DNA of 64,000 bases from Paractinoplanes deccanensis (GCF_016862115.1 NZ_BOMI01000064.1:1-64000); one strand, 5' to 3'; positions 44,012-53,377 are shown, numbered from the stretch's first letter. The notes: generated from the letters alone by a model not told the origin. Numbers and translations: made by a program.

Positions 44012-44872
44012 TCATCGGGCCGCCTCCCGGACCGGACCGGAGCGGGCCGCCTGCACGATCATCACGGTGAGCATGAGGAGGAGGGCCACCTCCAGTTGGT
44101 ACGCGCCCCAGCCGTAACCCGCGATCAGCGTCTGCGCCACGCCCAGCAGCAGGCCGCCCACCAGGGCCACCCCGGGGCGGGTGAGGCCGCCCAGCACCGC
44201 CGCGGCGAAGCCGTTCACGATCAGGGTGACGTCGCTGTCGAAGGTGACCTGCTGCACCGGTGTGGTCAGGACACCGGCCAGGCCGCCGAGGGCGCCGCCC
44301 AGGGCGAAGGCCAGCAGGCCCATGCGGCGCACGTCGATGCCGACCACGCGGGCGGCGTACCGGTTCGAGGCGCACGCCGACAGGGCCTTGCCCAGGTCCG
44401 TTCGGCTGAAGAAGGCCGCCAGCGCTAGGAACACCGGCACCGTCACGCCGAGGATCAGCAGGTAATGGGCCTGGATGCGGGCACCGCCGACCGTTGCCAC
44501 GCCGGGCAGGCCGGGGAAGGACCGGGGCTGGTCGCCCCAGAGGACGATCTCCACGGCGTACGCGAAGACGCCCAGGCCCAGGGTGATGATGAGGGACGTG
44601 CCGGGGTCGGTGCCGGGCTTGCCGATCGCGACGATGCCGACCAGGACGCCGACCACCGCCGCGACCGCCACCGCGGCCAGTTCCGACAGCACGTGCGGCA
44701 GGCCGGCCGTGAGCAGTGTCGAGGTGAGCATGGCGGCGAGGACCGCGAAGGCGCCCTGCGCGAAGTTGACCACTCCGGTGACCCGGTAGATCGCCACCAG
44801 GCCGCTGCCGACCAGGGCGAAGCCGGCGCCGATGCCGAGGCCGGTGAGCAGGTAGCCGAGGAAGTCACTCAT
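44012..44872 (-). CDS. livH: Branched-chain-type ABC transporter permease LivH
   Basis: A 286-residue permease with about eight helices and the family blocks VTGVVNFAQGAFAVLAAML and LGKALSACASNRYAARVVGIDVRRM (EAA-like loop contacting the ATPases). ATG at 44872, overlapping the end of the LivF gene by 8 bases; 43 bases separate its stop from the LivM start. Forms the membrane channel with LivM. Confidence 0.92.
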   Translation of the reverse strand: MSDFLGYLLTGLGIGAGFALVGSGLVAIYRVTGVVNFAQGAFAVLAAMLTSTLLTAGLPHVLSELAAVAVAAVVGVLVGIVAIGKPGTDPGTSLIITLGLGVFAYAVEIVLWGDQPRSFPGLPGVATVGGARIQAHYLLILGVTVPVFLALAAFFSRTDLGKALSACASNRYAARVVGIDVRRMGLLAFALGGALGGLAGVLTTPVQQVTFDSDVTLIVNGFAAAVLGGLTRPGVALVGGLLLGVAQTLIAGYGWGAYQLEVALLLMLTVMIVQAARSGPVREAAR

Positions 44873-45536
44873 AGTGGCCGCCCAGGTAGGCCGCGGTCAG
44901 CCGCTCGTCCCGGGCGAGCACCGGCGCGTCGCCGTCGAGGACGATTCTGCCCGCTTCCAGGACGTACGCCCGGGAGCACAGCGACAGGGCCAGCCGCGCG
45001 TTCTGCTCGATCAGCAGCACCGTCAGCCCCCGGTCGCGGTGCAGGTCGCGCAGGTGGCCGGCGAGCGCCTCGACGACGAGCGGCGCCAGCCCGAGGCTGA
45101 GCTCGTCGATGACCAGGACGTCGGGGCGGCCCATCAGCGCCCGCCCGATCGCCACCATCTGCTGCTGACCGCCCGACAGGGTTCCCGCGGCACGCCGGCG
45201 CAGCGGCACCAGGGCCGGCAGCAGCTCGTAGATGGCGGTGGTGTCCCGGCCGCGGCGCCCGTTGCGCCACCCGCCCAGCCGGAGGTTGTCGTCGACGCTG
45301 AGGTCGGCGAAGACCTCACGACCCTCCGGCACCTGCGCGAGCCGCCCGTTGACCGTCACCTGTCCCGAGGCCGGCGCGACGAGCCCGGACAGCACCTTCA
45401 CCAGCGTCGACTTGCCCGCCCCGTTGGCACCGATCAGCGCGACCATCTCCGACCTGTCGAGATGGAGCGACACGTCGTCGAGGGCCGTGGCGCCCGAATA
45501 CCGCACGGTGAGCGACGAGACGGAGACCAGCGTCAT
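44865..45536 (-). CDS. livF: Branched-chain-type ABC transporter ATPase LivF
   Basis: A 223-residue ATPase: Walker A GANGAGKSTLVK, signature LSGGQQQM, Walker B VLVIDELSLGLAP and the H-loop-like region LLIEQNARLAL, the asparagine typical of LivF. ATG at 45536 overlaps the LivG stop (ATGA). It powers import with LivG. Confidence 0.93.
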   Translation of the reverse strand: MTLVSVSSLTVRYSGATALDDVSLHLDRSEMVALIGANGAGKSTLVKVLSGLVAPASGQVTVNGRLAQVPEGREVFADLSVDDNLRLGGWRNGRRGRDTTAIYELLPALVPLRRRAAGTLSGGQQQMVAIGRALMGRPDVLVIDELSLGLAPLVVEALAGHLRDLHRDRGLTVLLIEQNARLALSLCSRAYVLEAGRIVLDGDAPVLARDERLTAAYLGGHYE

Positions 45537-46300
45537 GACGCCGTCCCCAGATAGGCGCTGACGACGTGGGGATCAGCACGCACCGTGCCCGGCGTGCCGG
45601 AGGCGATGACCCGCCCGAGATCGAGCACGGTGACCTGGTCGGCCAGCCGCATCACGAAGGCCACGTCGTGCTCGATCAGCAGCATCGTCAGCCCGGAGCC
45701 GCGCAGCGACGACAGCAACGCGGCGAGCTGCGCCCGCTCCCCCGCCCGCAGCCCGGAGGCTGGCTCGTCGAGCAGGAGCAGCCGCGGTTCCCCGCACAGG
45801 GCCCGGGCCAGCTGCAGCGCCCGCTGCTGGCCCAGCGGCAGCGAGGCGGCCGGCCGGTCCGCCCAGCCTTCGAGGCCCGTGCGGCGCAGGCACTGCATGG
45901 CCCGGGACCGGATCAGCCGCTCCGTGCGGTAGTGCGCCGGCAGCCGCAGTGCCCCGGCGAGGAACCCGGCCCTCGTGGTCCCGTGCGCGCCGACCATCAC
46001 GTTCTCCAGGGCGGTCAGCCCGTGGAAGATCCGCGCCGCCTGGAAGACCACGCCCACGCCGAGCCGGGCCCTGCGATGCGCCGCGAGCCGGTCGATGCGG
46101 GCGCCGTCGAGGGTCACGCTGCCGGCGTCCGGGGCGAGCTGGCCGCCGATCAGCGCGAACAGGGTGGACTTGCCCGCGCCGTTCGGCCCGATGACCGCCC
46201 GCAGTTCGCCCGGCGCCACGCTCAGGTGCACATCGCGTACGGCGAAAACGCCCCCGAAGGCCCGGGAGGCCCCGCTGACCTCGAGCGCGGCGCCGGTCAT
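45533..46300 (-). CDS. livG: Branched-chain-type ABC transporter ATPase LivG
   Basis: A 255-residue ATPase: Walker A GPNGAGKSTLFA, Walker B LLLLDEPASGL, H-loop LLIEHD. The signature motif reads LPLGQQ instead of LSGGQ, a noticeable departure, although Gly-Gln-Gln is kept; LivG proteins often have LPYGQQ, so it is within the family range. Its start overlaps the binding-protein stop by one base (46300). Confidence 0.92.
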   Translation of the reverse strand: MTGAALEVSGASRAFGGVFAVRDVHLSVAPGELRAVIGPNGAGKSTLFALIGGQLAPDAGSVTLDGARIDRLAAHRRARLGVGVVFQAARIFHGLTALENVMVGAHGTTRAGFLAGALRLPAHYRTERLIRSRAMQCLRRTGLEGWADRPAASLPLGQQRALQLARALCGEPRLLLLDEPASGLRAGERAQLAALLSSLRGSGLTMLLIEHDVAFVMRLADQVTVLDLGRVIASGTPGTVRADPHVVSAYLGTAS

Positions 46301-47463
46301 CAGCGCCCGCCCAGCTTCTGCGCCGAGTAGTCGGTCGGCACGAACGCGCCCTTCGTCACCGTGTTGATCGAGATGAAGTCGGTGGTCAGGCCGCTGTGGT
46401 CGGTCGCCGAGTACTTGTACGTGCCGTTCGGCGTGGTGAGCGTCAGGCCCTCCAGCGCGTCGCGCACCTTCTTCTTGTCGGTGCCACCGGCGGCCGTGAT
46501 CGCGGCGGCGAGCAGCTTCACGCCGCTGTAGCCGTCCTGCGCGAACTGCGGCGGCGGGTAGCCGTACTTGGCCTCGAACGCCTTCGACAGCTCCTCGATC
46601 GCCGACTTCTGCTCACCGGCCGGGAGGGTGCTGCCGACCACGCCGATGGAGCTGGCGACGATCGCGCCCTCGGCCGCCGCGCCGGCCGGGTCGAGGAAGA
46701 GCTTGCTGGCCTGGGCACCGGTGAGCACCAGCGGGATCTTCAGGCCGCTCGCCGCGTACTGCTTGGTGAGGGCGACCGCCGGCGCGCCCGTCGCCCAGAC
46801 CATCAGCGCCTGCGCGTCGGAGGAGCGCACGTGGGTGAAGACCGCCCCGAACTCGGTGGCCGTGGTCTGGAACTGCTCGACGGGGCCGAGCGTCACCCCG
46901 TACTGCCCGGCTTTGGCCTCGAGTCCCTTGAAGCCGGCGACGGCATAACTGCTCTTGGTGTCGTACGCGACGGCGACCTTCGACAGCTTCGACGCCTGGA
47001 AGTACTGGAGCGCCGCCTCCGCGTAGGTGCCCGAGGTGGCGGGGACGACGAAGACGTACGGATGAACGGGGTTGACCTGCTCGTCGGCCGGCGTGAGGGA
47101 GAGGTACGGGATCTCCTCGCGGTCGACCAGCGGCACGGTGGCGAGCGCCGAGTTGGAGAAGGGCGACCCGATGATGGCGTCGGCGGAGCCCTTGAGCTCG
47201 TTGAAGGCGAGGACGGCCTGGTCGGGCAGGCTCTTGTCGTCCTTCACGGACAGTTCGATCTTGCGACCGTCGATACCGCCCGCCGCGTTGATCTGGTCGA
47301 CGGCGAGGGCGACGGACTTCTGGTTCTCGGTGCCGAGCGGCGAGTAGTTGCCGGTCAGCGAGACGATCTGACCGACTCTGATGACGTCGTCCGCATTGTC
47401 GGCGGACGAGGAGCAGGCGGCCAGGAGGAGGACGAAGACGAGGAGCGGAACGGATCTGCGCAC
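46300..47463 (-). CDS. livK: Branched-chain-type ABC transporter substrate-binding lipoprotein
   Basis: A 387-residue lipoprotein: signal peptide with lipobox LLAACSSSA (Cys at about residue 17), then a periplasmic-binding-protein type I fold with VGQIVSLTGNYSPLGTENQKSVALAVDQINAAGGIDG. Such proteins bind branched amino acids, amides or aromatic acids; the ligand is not given by sequence. GTG at 47463 follows GGGAGG. It is the first gene of the leftward operon and is read from the promoter at 47510-47539. Confidence 0.9.
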   Translation of the reverse strand: MRRSVPLLVFVLLLAACSSSADNADDVIRVGQIVSLTGNYSPLGTENQKSVALAVDQINAAGGIDGRKIELSVKDDKSLPDQAVLAFNELKGSADAIIGSPFSNSALATVPLVDREEIPYLSLTPADEQVNPVHPYVFVVPATSGTYAEAALQYFQASKLSKVAVAYDTKSSYAVAGFKGLEAKAGQYGVTLGPVEQFQTTATEFGAVFTHVRSSDAQALMVWATGAPAVALTKQYAASGLKIPLVLTGAQASKLFLDPAGAAAEGAIVASSIGVVGSTLPAGEQKSAIEELSKAFEAKYGYPPPQFAQDGYSGVKLLAAAITAAGGTDKKKVRDALEGLTLTTPNGTYKYSATDHSGLTTDFISINTVTKGAFVPTDYSAQKLGGR

Positions 47464-47509
47464 GGGTACCTCCCGTTACAGGACCATTGTCAAGCTTCGA
47501 TGACCCCCG

Positions 47510-47539
47510 AAGTTAGGCGGCTCTTCCACCGCCGTCAAC
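47510..47539 (-). promoter_or_regulatory. Promoter of the leftward ABC/catabolic operon
   Basis: On the minus strand: -35 TTGACG (47539-47534), 17-base spacer, -10 TAACTT (47515-47510), placing the start about 40 bases before the GTG of the binding-protein gene. Confidence 0.7.
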
Positions 47540-47547
47540 AATCTGCC

Positions 47548-47553
47548 TAATAT
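47548..47553 (+). promoter_or_regulatory. -10 box TAATAT of the PaaX-family gene
   Basis: A near-perfect -10 hexamer whose expected start point is about 47560-47561, the A of the ATG. This predicts a leaderless transcript and supports ATG 47561 over GTG 47555. It overlaps the repeat GCCTAA (47545-47550), the mate of TTAGGC at 47513-47518. Confidence 0.55.
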
Positions 47554-47560
47554 CGTGCCC

Positions 47561-48355
47561 ATGCCGCTGACCGAGGCGAGGCCGCAGACCCTGCTGCTCA
47601 TGCTCTTCGGCGACTTCGTGCTCGACCGTGACGTCCGGGTCTTCTCCGGCAGCGTGATCGACGTCTGCGCCCGCCTCGGCATCTCGTCGCACGCCGCCCG
47701 CTCCACCCTCGCCCGCATGGTCGGCCGCGACCTGCTGCGCCGGCAGCGCGACGGCCGCCGCATGTACTTCGGGCTCACCGAGCGCTCGACCGCCCTGCTG
47801 CGCGACGGCCGCACCCGCATCTGGGGCACCGGCGCGGTCAACGACCACTGGGACGGCACCTGGACGCTGCTGAGCTTCTCGCTGCCCGAGTCGTGGCAGC
47901 GCCAGCGGCACGACCTGCGGTCCCAGCTCGCCTGGTCCGGCTTCGGCCCGATACAGGGCGGCCTGTGGATCGCGCCCGGCCAGGTCGGCGCCGAGCAGAT
48001 CGTCAGCGACCTCGGCCTCGAGGCGCACGCCCGGGTCTTCCACGCGCGGGCCGGCGCGCTCACCGACATCGGCGCGATGGTCTCCGACGCGTACGACCTC
48101 GCCGGCCTCGCCGCCCGCTACGACGACTTCCTCGCCCGGTGGGACGGCCCACCCCCGCTCGCCGACCCGCTCGCGGCCCGGCTGGCCCTGATGGCCGAGT
48201 GGCTGCACGCGATCCGCCGCGACCCGCGTCTGCCCGTCGAGCACCTGCCCCCGGACTGGCCCGCCGTCCGGGCGCAGAAGGTGTTCCGCGAGCTCGAGGC
48301 CGCGTGCGCCGAGCCGGCCCGCCGCGTCGCCGGCGAGATCCTGGAAACCGGATAG
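47561..48355 (+). CDS. PaaX-family transcriptional regulator
   Basis: A 264-residue regulator. The N-terminal winged helix (LLLMLFGDFVLDRDVRVFSGSVIDVCARLGISSHAARSTLARMVGRDLLRRQRDGRRMYFGLT) matches the PaaX family, whose founder represses phenylacetate catabolism and responds to phenylacetyl-CoA; the central WDGTWTLLSFSLPESWQRQRHDLRSQLAWSGFGPIQGGLWIAPG block and PaaX C-terminal domain follow. Divergent from the ABC/hydrolase operon, with facing promoters overlapping an inverted repeat, so it probably represses both. A CoA thioester made by the operon's own synthetase is the natural effector guess. Confidence 0.9.
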   Translation: MPLTEARPQTLLLMLFGDFVLDRDVRVFSGSVIDVCARLGISSHAARSTLARMVGRDLLRRQRDGRRMYFGLTERSTALLRDGRTRIWGTGAVNDHWDGTWTLLSFSLPESWQRQRHDLRSQLAWSGFGPIQGGLWIAPGQVGAEQIVSDLGLEAHARVFHARAGALTDIGAMVSDAYDLAGLAARYDDFLARWDGPPPLADPLAARLALMAEWLHAIRRDPRLPVEHLPPDWPAVRAQKVFRELEAACAEPARRVAGEILETG

Positions 48356-48458
48356 ACGCGACCTCGAAGGTTGCTGGTAACTCCATCGGTGACTTGTCGG
48401 AGATTTCCCGCACCCGGGGCTGCCGAGGGTGGCCCCGTGGTGGCACAATCCGCGCACG

Positions 48459-50189
48459 ATGACGAGCCAGACTCATGTTGTGGCCGCCGCGCCTGCGGAG
48501 CCGCCTCCCACCCCCGCCTCCTCCGACGACCGCCTGCGCCTCGGCCGGCCCGGCCTCGCGGCCGCCACGGTCGCCGGGCTCGCCGCCGTGGCCTCGAGCC
48601 TCTGGTCCGGCATGAACGCCGACGTCACCTACGCGCTGGGTGGCATCGAGACGGCCGGCCGCGGCGGCGTGTCCGTCTTCGACGTGTTCGTCGCCCGGCC
48701 CCTCGCCTACCGCCTGCTGATGTGGCTGGTGGAGCTGCCGGTCGGCGACGACGCCCCGATCCGCGTCGCCCACCTGCTGACGCGCCTCAGCGCGAGCCTC
48801 CTCGTCGTCGCGGTCACCGTCGTGCTCTTCCTCGGCCTCCGCCGCTTCCTCGACTCGCGGGCCGCCGGCTTCATCGCGGCGGCCACGGGCCTCTCCCTGG
48901 TCATCGCCCCGCCGTGGCACTTCCTGGAGCCCGACTGGGTGGCCGTGCTCGCCGTGGCCCTGGCCGTCGGTGCCGCCTGCGCTCCCCGCCGGGTCTGGCT
49001 CGGCGCGGTGCTCGGCGGCTTCTGCGTCTTGCTGACCGTCGCGGTCAAGCTCGCCACCGCCCCGCTGGCCCTGCTGGCCCTGATCATGGTGGCCGTCCTC
49101 AATTGGCGGCGGGCGGCGTGGGCCACCGCGGCCGCCGCCGCGCTCACCGTGGTCTGGTACGTGGCGACCAAGGCCCTGCTGCCCTGGGAGAACATCTGGC
49201 TCGGCGACCAGGCGGCCCTGGTCGTCGACTCGCCGATCCACCACGGCGTCCGGTGGGAGGACATCTACCGCCTGCTGCGCGGCATCGGCGACGTGGCCCT
49301 GCTCAGCCCGCTCGTGGCCGTGGCGCCCGCCGCCGCCGCGGTGCTCGTGCGGCGCCTGCGGCCCGGCCGCCCCCGCTGGATCGGCACCGGGGTGGCGGTC
49401 GCCGCCGCCGGCCTGTCCGTGGCGCCGGCCTACGGCCAGGGCGAGTTCTTCATGTACCACTTCGCGCCCGTGCCGGTGCTCGCCGCCGCCGTCTGCGCCG
49501 CCGCGTTCGCCCTCTGCCCCGGCGCCCGCACGCCGCTGCTGGCCGTCACGACGGTGTTCGTGGTGGCGAGCTTCGTGCTGTTGCGGCAGTCCCCGCAGTG
49601 GCGCCTCGACCACGTGATCGCCGTCACGATGACGTACGCGGTGGTGGCCCTGATCGCCGCCGTCGCCGCGTGGCACCTCGACGGCCGGCGGCTCCGGGCC
49701 GTGCCGGCCGCCGCCATGGCCGTCGTGCTCATCGCCGGCATGGTGCTGGCGACCCTGCCCCGCGCGCCGTACGCGTTCAGCGGCTACAACCAGGAGGTCC
49801 TCAACGACAAGCCCTCCGCGCCGGGCTACGCCGAGCTGCGCGAGCGGATCGGGCCGGACACCCCGGTGATGTACTTCAGCTTCGCGTCGGTCAACTACGA
49901 CCTGGGCAACCCGACGGCGTGCCGCTACCCGTCGCCGCAGTGGCTCCAGCGGGCGGCCAAGCCCGGCAACCCGTCGGCGGGGTTCCGCAGCTACGCCGAC
50001 AACCTGAAGTGCCTCACCGAGGACACCAAGTCGCGATACCTGATCTGGCAGTGGCAGTGGTTCTCGATCGCGACCTCGAGCGAGGAGGTGAAGGCCCTCG
50101 TCGCAAAGCGGTTCGACTGCTCGCTGAAGGCTCGCATCCCCGGGCCGAGGGAACTGGTGGTCTGTCCCACCCACCGGTGGATCAAGTAG
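48459..50189 (+). CDS. Polytopic membrane protein (GT-C-like glycosyltransferase candidate)
   Basis: A 576-residue protein with about ten to twelve helices up to residue 430 and an outward C-terminal domain of about 140 residues. The loop after helix 1 (WSGMNADVTYALGG) carries an Asp, as in GT-C enzymes that use polyprenyl-phosphate sugars, and the overall hydrophobic pattern fits ArnT/PMT-like proteins, but no diagnostic motif was found. The C-terminal domain contains two Cys (CRYPSPQW, LKCLTEDT) that may form a disulphide. ATG at 48459. The 3' end overlaps the convergent phosphatase gene by 8 bases. Confidence 0.7.
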   Translation: MTSQTHVVAAAPAEPPPTPASSDDRLRLGRPGLAAATVAGLAAVASSLWSGMNADVTYALGGIETAGRGGVSVFDVFVARPLAYRLLMWLVELPVGDDAPIRVAHLLTRLSASLLVVAVTVVLFLGLRRFLDSRAAGFIAAATGLSLVIAPPWHFLEPDWVAVLAVALAVGAACAPRRVWLGAVLGGFCVLLTVAVKLATAPLALLALIMVAVLNWRRAAWATAAAAALTVVWYVATKALLPWENIWLGDQAALVVDSPIHHGVRWEDIYRLLRGIGDVALLSPLVAVAPAAAAVLVRRLRPGRPRWIGTGVAVAAAGLSVAPAYGQGEFFMYHFAPVPVLAAAVCAAAFALCPGARTPLLAVTTVFVVASFVLLRQSPQWRLDHVIAVTMTYAVVALIAAVAAWHLDGRRLRAVPAAAMAVVLIAGMVLATLPRAPYAFSGYNQEVLNDKPSAPGYAELRERIGPDTPVMYFSFASVNYDLGNPTACRYPSPQWLQRAAKPGNPSAGFRSYADNLKCLTEDTKSRYLIWQWQWFSIATSSEEVKALVAKRFDCSLKARIPGPRELVVCPTHRWIK

Positions 50190-52158
50190 TGACGCCGGGC
50201 CGGCCGTGCGGGTCCGCGGTCGTGTGCGGCATCGCCGACAGCGCCAGCACGTGCTGGGCCGGGCTGCCCGCCGGGGCGTAGAGCACCAGCCCGCCGTCCT
50301 GGTCGGCGTCGCGGCGCAGCGCGTGCTGGAACACCACCACCCCGGCGCTGGCCAGCAGGGTGACGCCGGTCAGGTCCACCACCAGCGGCCGGGTGCCGTT
50401 GCGGGTGAGCCGTTGCAGCTCCTTGGCGAGGAAGTCGGCCGTGGCCAGCGTGACGGGACCGTCCAGCCGGACGCGGGGCCCGGGCGCCGAGGGCTGGTCG
50501 AGCACGAGCAGCATCTCCGGCTCGGCTGCGACCGGCGGCCCGACCCGCTCGGCCAGCAGCAATCGCGCGGGCGTCGTGACCCGCTGGCGCACCTCGGCGG
50601 TGGTGCCCGCGTGGCTCCGGCGCAGCCGCAGCTGGTGGACCATCTGCTCGACGAGGATCAGCCCGAGCCCGCCGGAGGGCGCGGGCGGGTGCTCGTGCCA
50701 CGCGCCGTCGTCGGCCACCTCCACCAGCACCTCGCCCGTCGCGTCGAGGTCGGCGCTCACCCGTACGCGTCCCGCCGCCCCGCCGCGATAGGCGTGCTGC
50801 ACGCTGTTGGTGACCAGCTCGCTCACCGCGTGCCGCAGGGCGGTCACGTCCTTGTCGGCGGCGCCGAGCTCCCGCAGCCACTCGCCGACCGCCATGTTCG
50901 CCGGGCCGATCATGCTCAGGGTGGCCGGGAAGGACCGGCGCAGCGGCTCGGGCGGCGCGACCCGCTGCACCGCCAGCATCGTCACGTCGTCGGCGTGCCC
51001 GGTGGCGCGCAACAGCAGCTCGAGCGTCTGCATGCAGACGCGCTGGACGGTGGTGAGCCCGCTGCCGCGCAGCGCCCGGTCGCTGGCGGTGTCCTCGGCG
51101 ACGGTCGCGAGCTCGACCAGGCTCTCGGTGTATTCACGGCCGGGCCGCTCGATCAGCCCGTCGCTGACCAGCATGAGCAGGTCGCCGATGCCGAGCCGGT
51201 CGGTGCCGAGCGGGAAGCGGCCGTCGCCGCCCAGCGGCCCGGCGCCGGTGGCCGGCAGGTAGCGGCTCGAGCCGCCGGCGCCGACCAGCAGCGGCGGCGG
51301 ATGCCCCGCGGTGCAATAGACGAGCGACCCGTCCGCCGGGTCGAGCACCGCCACGCAGATCGTCGCGCCGCGCGCCGCGGGCAGCCGCCCGGCCAGCCTG
51401 TCCGCCGCGGCGAGCGCCGCCGTGAGGTCCCCGCCGTCGAGCAGCCTGTCCTGCACGACGGCGCGGAGCTGCCCCATCGTCGCGGAGGCCGCGACGCCGT
51501 GACCCGCGACGTCGCCGAGCACCAGCGCCACCCGGCCGTCGCCGAGCGCCAGCGCGTCGAACCAGTCGCCGCCGGCGGCGGTGTCCGCGTCGGCGGGCAG
51601 ATAGCCGGCGGCGGCGCGCACCCGGGGCAGCACGGGCATGCCGCCCGGCAGCAACTCGAGCTGCATCGCCACGACCACGTCGCGGGCGCGGGCGTAGCGC
51701 CGCTCGGCGAGCTCGGCGCGCTGCCGCTCGGCCTCGCGCTCGCGGACCCGGGCGGTCACCTCCACCGTGTACAGCGACAGGCCGATCACCGCGCCCGACT
51801 CGTCGCGGCGGGGCGTGACCACGAAGTCGTAGTAGTTCTCCAGCCGCGTGCCGTCGTCGTGCTCCACCTGCAGCCGCCACTCCCGGGCCGTCTGCTCGGT
51901 GCCGGTGCGGTAGGCGCGGTCGTACAGCTCGACAACCTGCTGGGTGATCGCCGCGGGGAAGACCTCGGCGACCGTGCCGCCCACCGGGTTCGCCCGGCCG
52001 CCGAGCCGGCGCGCGACGGCGTTGGCCGCGACGATGCGGTGCTCGGGCCCCTCCAGCGCGATCAGCGAGATGGGCATCTCCTCGAAGACGCGGTGGACCG
52101 TGCCGGCGTCACCGGCATTGTCCAGCTCCTCCCGGCCACCCGACAGATCCGCCGCCAC
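50182..52158 (-). CDS. PAS-SpoIIE phosphatase-HATPase-STAS signalling protein
   Basis: A 658-residue sigma-regulation protein. PAS sensor about 20-130 (VFEEMPISLIALEGPEHRIVAANAVARRL), short coiled coil about 135-165, PP2C-type SpoIIE domain about 165-390 (GGDWFDALALGDGRVALVLGDVAGHG, DGLIERPG), an RsbW-like ATPase about 405-530 (HAVSELVTNSVQHAY, VADDGAW), and a C-terminal STAS domain about 560-650 (VVDLTGVTLLASAGV with the phosphorylatable Ser). Carrying kinase, antagonist and phosphatase modules in one chain is a known actinomycete form of partner-switching control of alternative sigma factors. No sigma gene is adjacent. Confidence 0.9.
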   Translation of the reverse strand: MAADLSGGREELDNAGDAGTVHRVFEEMPISLIALEGPEHRIVAANAVARRLGGRANPVGGTVAEVFPAAITQQVVELYDRAYRTGTEQTAREWRLQVEHDDGTRLENYYDFVVTPRRDESGAVIGLSLYTVEVTARVREREAERQRAELAERRYARARDVVVAMQLELLPGGMPVLPRVRAAAGYLPADADTAAGGDWFDALALGDGRVALVLGDVAGHGVAASATMGQLRAVVQDRLLDGGDLTAALAAADRLAGRLPAARGATICVAVLDPADGSLVYCTAGHPPPLLVGAGGSSRYLPATGAGPLGGDGRFPLGTDRLGIGDLLMLVSDGLIERPGREYTESLVELATVAEDTASDRALRGSGLTTVQRVCMQTLELLLRATGHADDVTMLAVQRVAPPEPLRRSFPATLSMIGPANMAVGEWLRELGAADKDVTALRHAVSELVTNSVQHAYRGGAAGRVRVSADLDATGEVLVEVADDGAWHEHPPAPSGGLGLILVEQMVHQLRLRRSHAGTTAEVRQRVTTPARLLLAERVGPPVAAEPEMLLVLDQPSAPGPRVRLDGPVTLATADFLAKELQRLTRNGTRPLVVDLTGVTLLASAGVVVFQHALRRDADQDGGLVLYAPAGSPAQHVLALSAMPHTTADPHGRPGVTT

Positions 52159-52213
52159 GTGCCCTCCCCCGGACGCCCGCCCCCAGGCAGAACCATAGCG
52201 CCGCGGGACACGA

Positions 52214-53377
52214 TCACGGCCAAGGGCTTTCCGGGGGCGGCGGGTCCTCGCCGGTACGATCGGCGGCGGGCAGCCACAGCACGAAGGTGCTCCCGCGCCC
52301 CGGCTGGGAGAAGGCCGCGACCCGGCCCCCGTGCGACTCGACGATCTGGCGGACGATGGCGAGGCCCAGTCCCGTACGCCGCTCCGGGCCCTTCTGCGGC
52401 CCCTTCCAGAACCGGTCGAAGACCCGGGGCAGGTCGTCCGCGGTGATCCCCGGCCCCTCGTCGGCGACTGCGAGCCACAACCACGAGGCGGTACGCCCGG
52501 ACGCCACCGTGATCGTGGAGCCGGCCGGCGCGAGCCGCACCGCGTTCGACAACAGGTTGCCCGCCGCGCGCCGCAGCGCGTCCGCGTCGCCGATCAGGTG
52601 CAGCCCCGGCTCGGCGCTGACGGCGAGCCGCAGCCCACGCTCCCGGGCCAGCGACTCCTCCGCCGCCTCGCGGGCCACCGTGCCCAGGTCCACGTCGGTG
52701 TCGGTCATCGTGTCGGCCTCGCGCCGCGCGGTCGCCAGCAGGTCCTCCACCAGCCGGGACATGCGCGTGGTCGCCCGGTCGACGACCGCCACGGCCCGGC
52801 CGCGCTCCTCCGGTGTCGTGTCCGGGGCGGTCAGCGACGCGTCCAGGGTGGTCCGGATGATCGCCAGCGGGCTGCGCAGCTCGTGCGACGCGTCGTCGAT
52901 GAGCTGCCGCTGCGCCTGGAACGCGTGGTCGAGCCGGTCCAGCATGGAGTCGAGGGTGTCGGCCAGGTCGCGCAGCTCGTCGCGCGGCCCGCGCAGCCGG
53001 ATCCGCCGGGACAGGTCGGTCGCCTGGATCTCGCGCGCGGTCCGGGTGATCGCCCCGACCGGCCGCAGCGCCCGCCCGGACAGCACCCAGCCGACCGCGA
53101 GGCTCGCCACGAAGAGCCCGCCCAGCGCCAGCAGCGAATAGTTCCGCAGGTTCTGCAGGGTGTTGTAGTTGATCGCCGCCTCGATCTGGCTGACCTCGGC
53201 GAACGTGACCTGGCCGCGGTACTGGCGGTTCTCGTAGAGCTTCGCCGTGCGCTCGGTGATCGGCTGCGGCCGCGTCGTCCGCGCGACCGCGAAGTAGATC
53301 ACCGCGAGGGTGACGCCGGCCAGCGCGAACAGCACCGTCGAGTAGATCACCGTGAGCCGGAAGCGGATCGATCTCAC
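52214..53377 (-). CDS. Two-component sensor histidine kinase
   Basis: A 387-residue kinase: TM1 about 7-29, an extracytoplasmic loop of about 50 residues, TM2 about 78-98, HAMP (GRALRPVGAITRTAREIQATDLSRRI), HisKA with DDASHELRSPLAII (His near 164) and HATPase (NLLSNAVRLAP, DEGPGIT, GLGLAIV). GTG at 53377 overlaps the response-regulator stop (GTGA). It ends a five-gene operon with MoxR, DUF58 and VWA genes. Confidence 0.9.
   Translation of the reverse strand: MRSIRFRLTVIYSTVLFALAGVTLAVIYFAVARTTRPQPITERTAKLYENRQYRGQVTFAEVSQIEAAINYNTLQNLRNYSLLALGGLFVASLAVGWVLSGRALRPVGAITRTAREIQATDLSRRIRLRGPRDELRDLADTLDSMLDRLDHAFQAQRQLIDDASHELRSPLAIIRTTLDASLTAPDTTPEERGRAVAVVDRATTRMSRLVEDLLATARREADTMTDTDVDLGTVAREAAEESLARERGLRLAVSAEPGLHLIGDADALRRAAGNLLSNAVRLAPAGSTITVASGRTASWLWLAVADEGPGITADDLPRVFDRFWKGPQKGPERRTGLGLAIVRQIVESHGGRVAAFSQPGRGSTFVLWLPAADRTGEDPPPPESPWP

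Noticed and set aside
45533..46300. Defective LivG because of the LPLGQQ signature
   Set aside because: LivG proteins often have LPYGQQ-like signatures, and the other ATPase motifs are intact.
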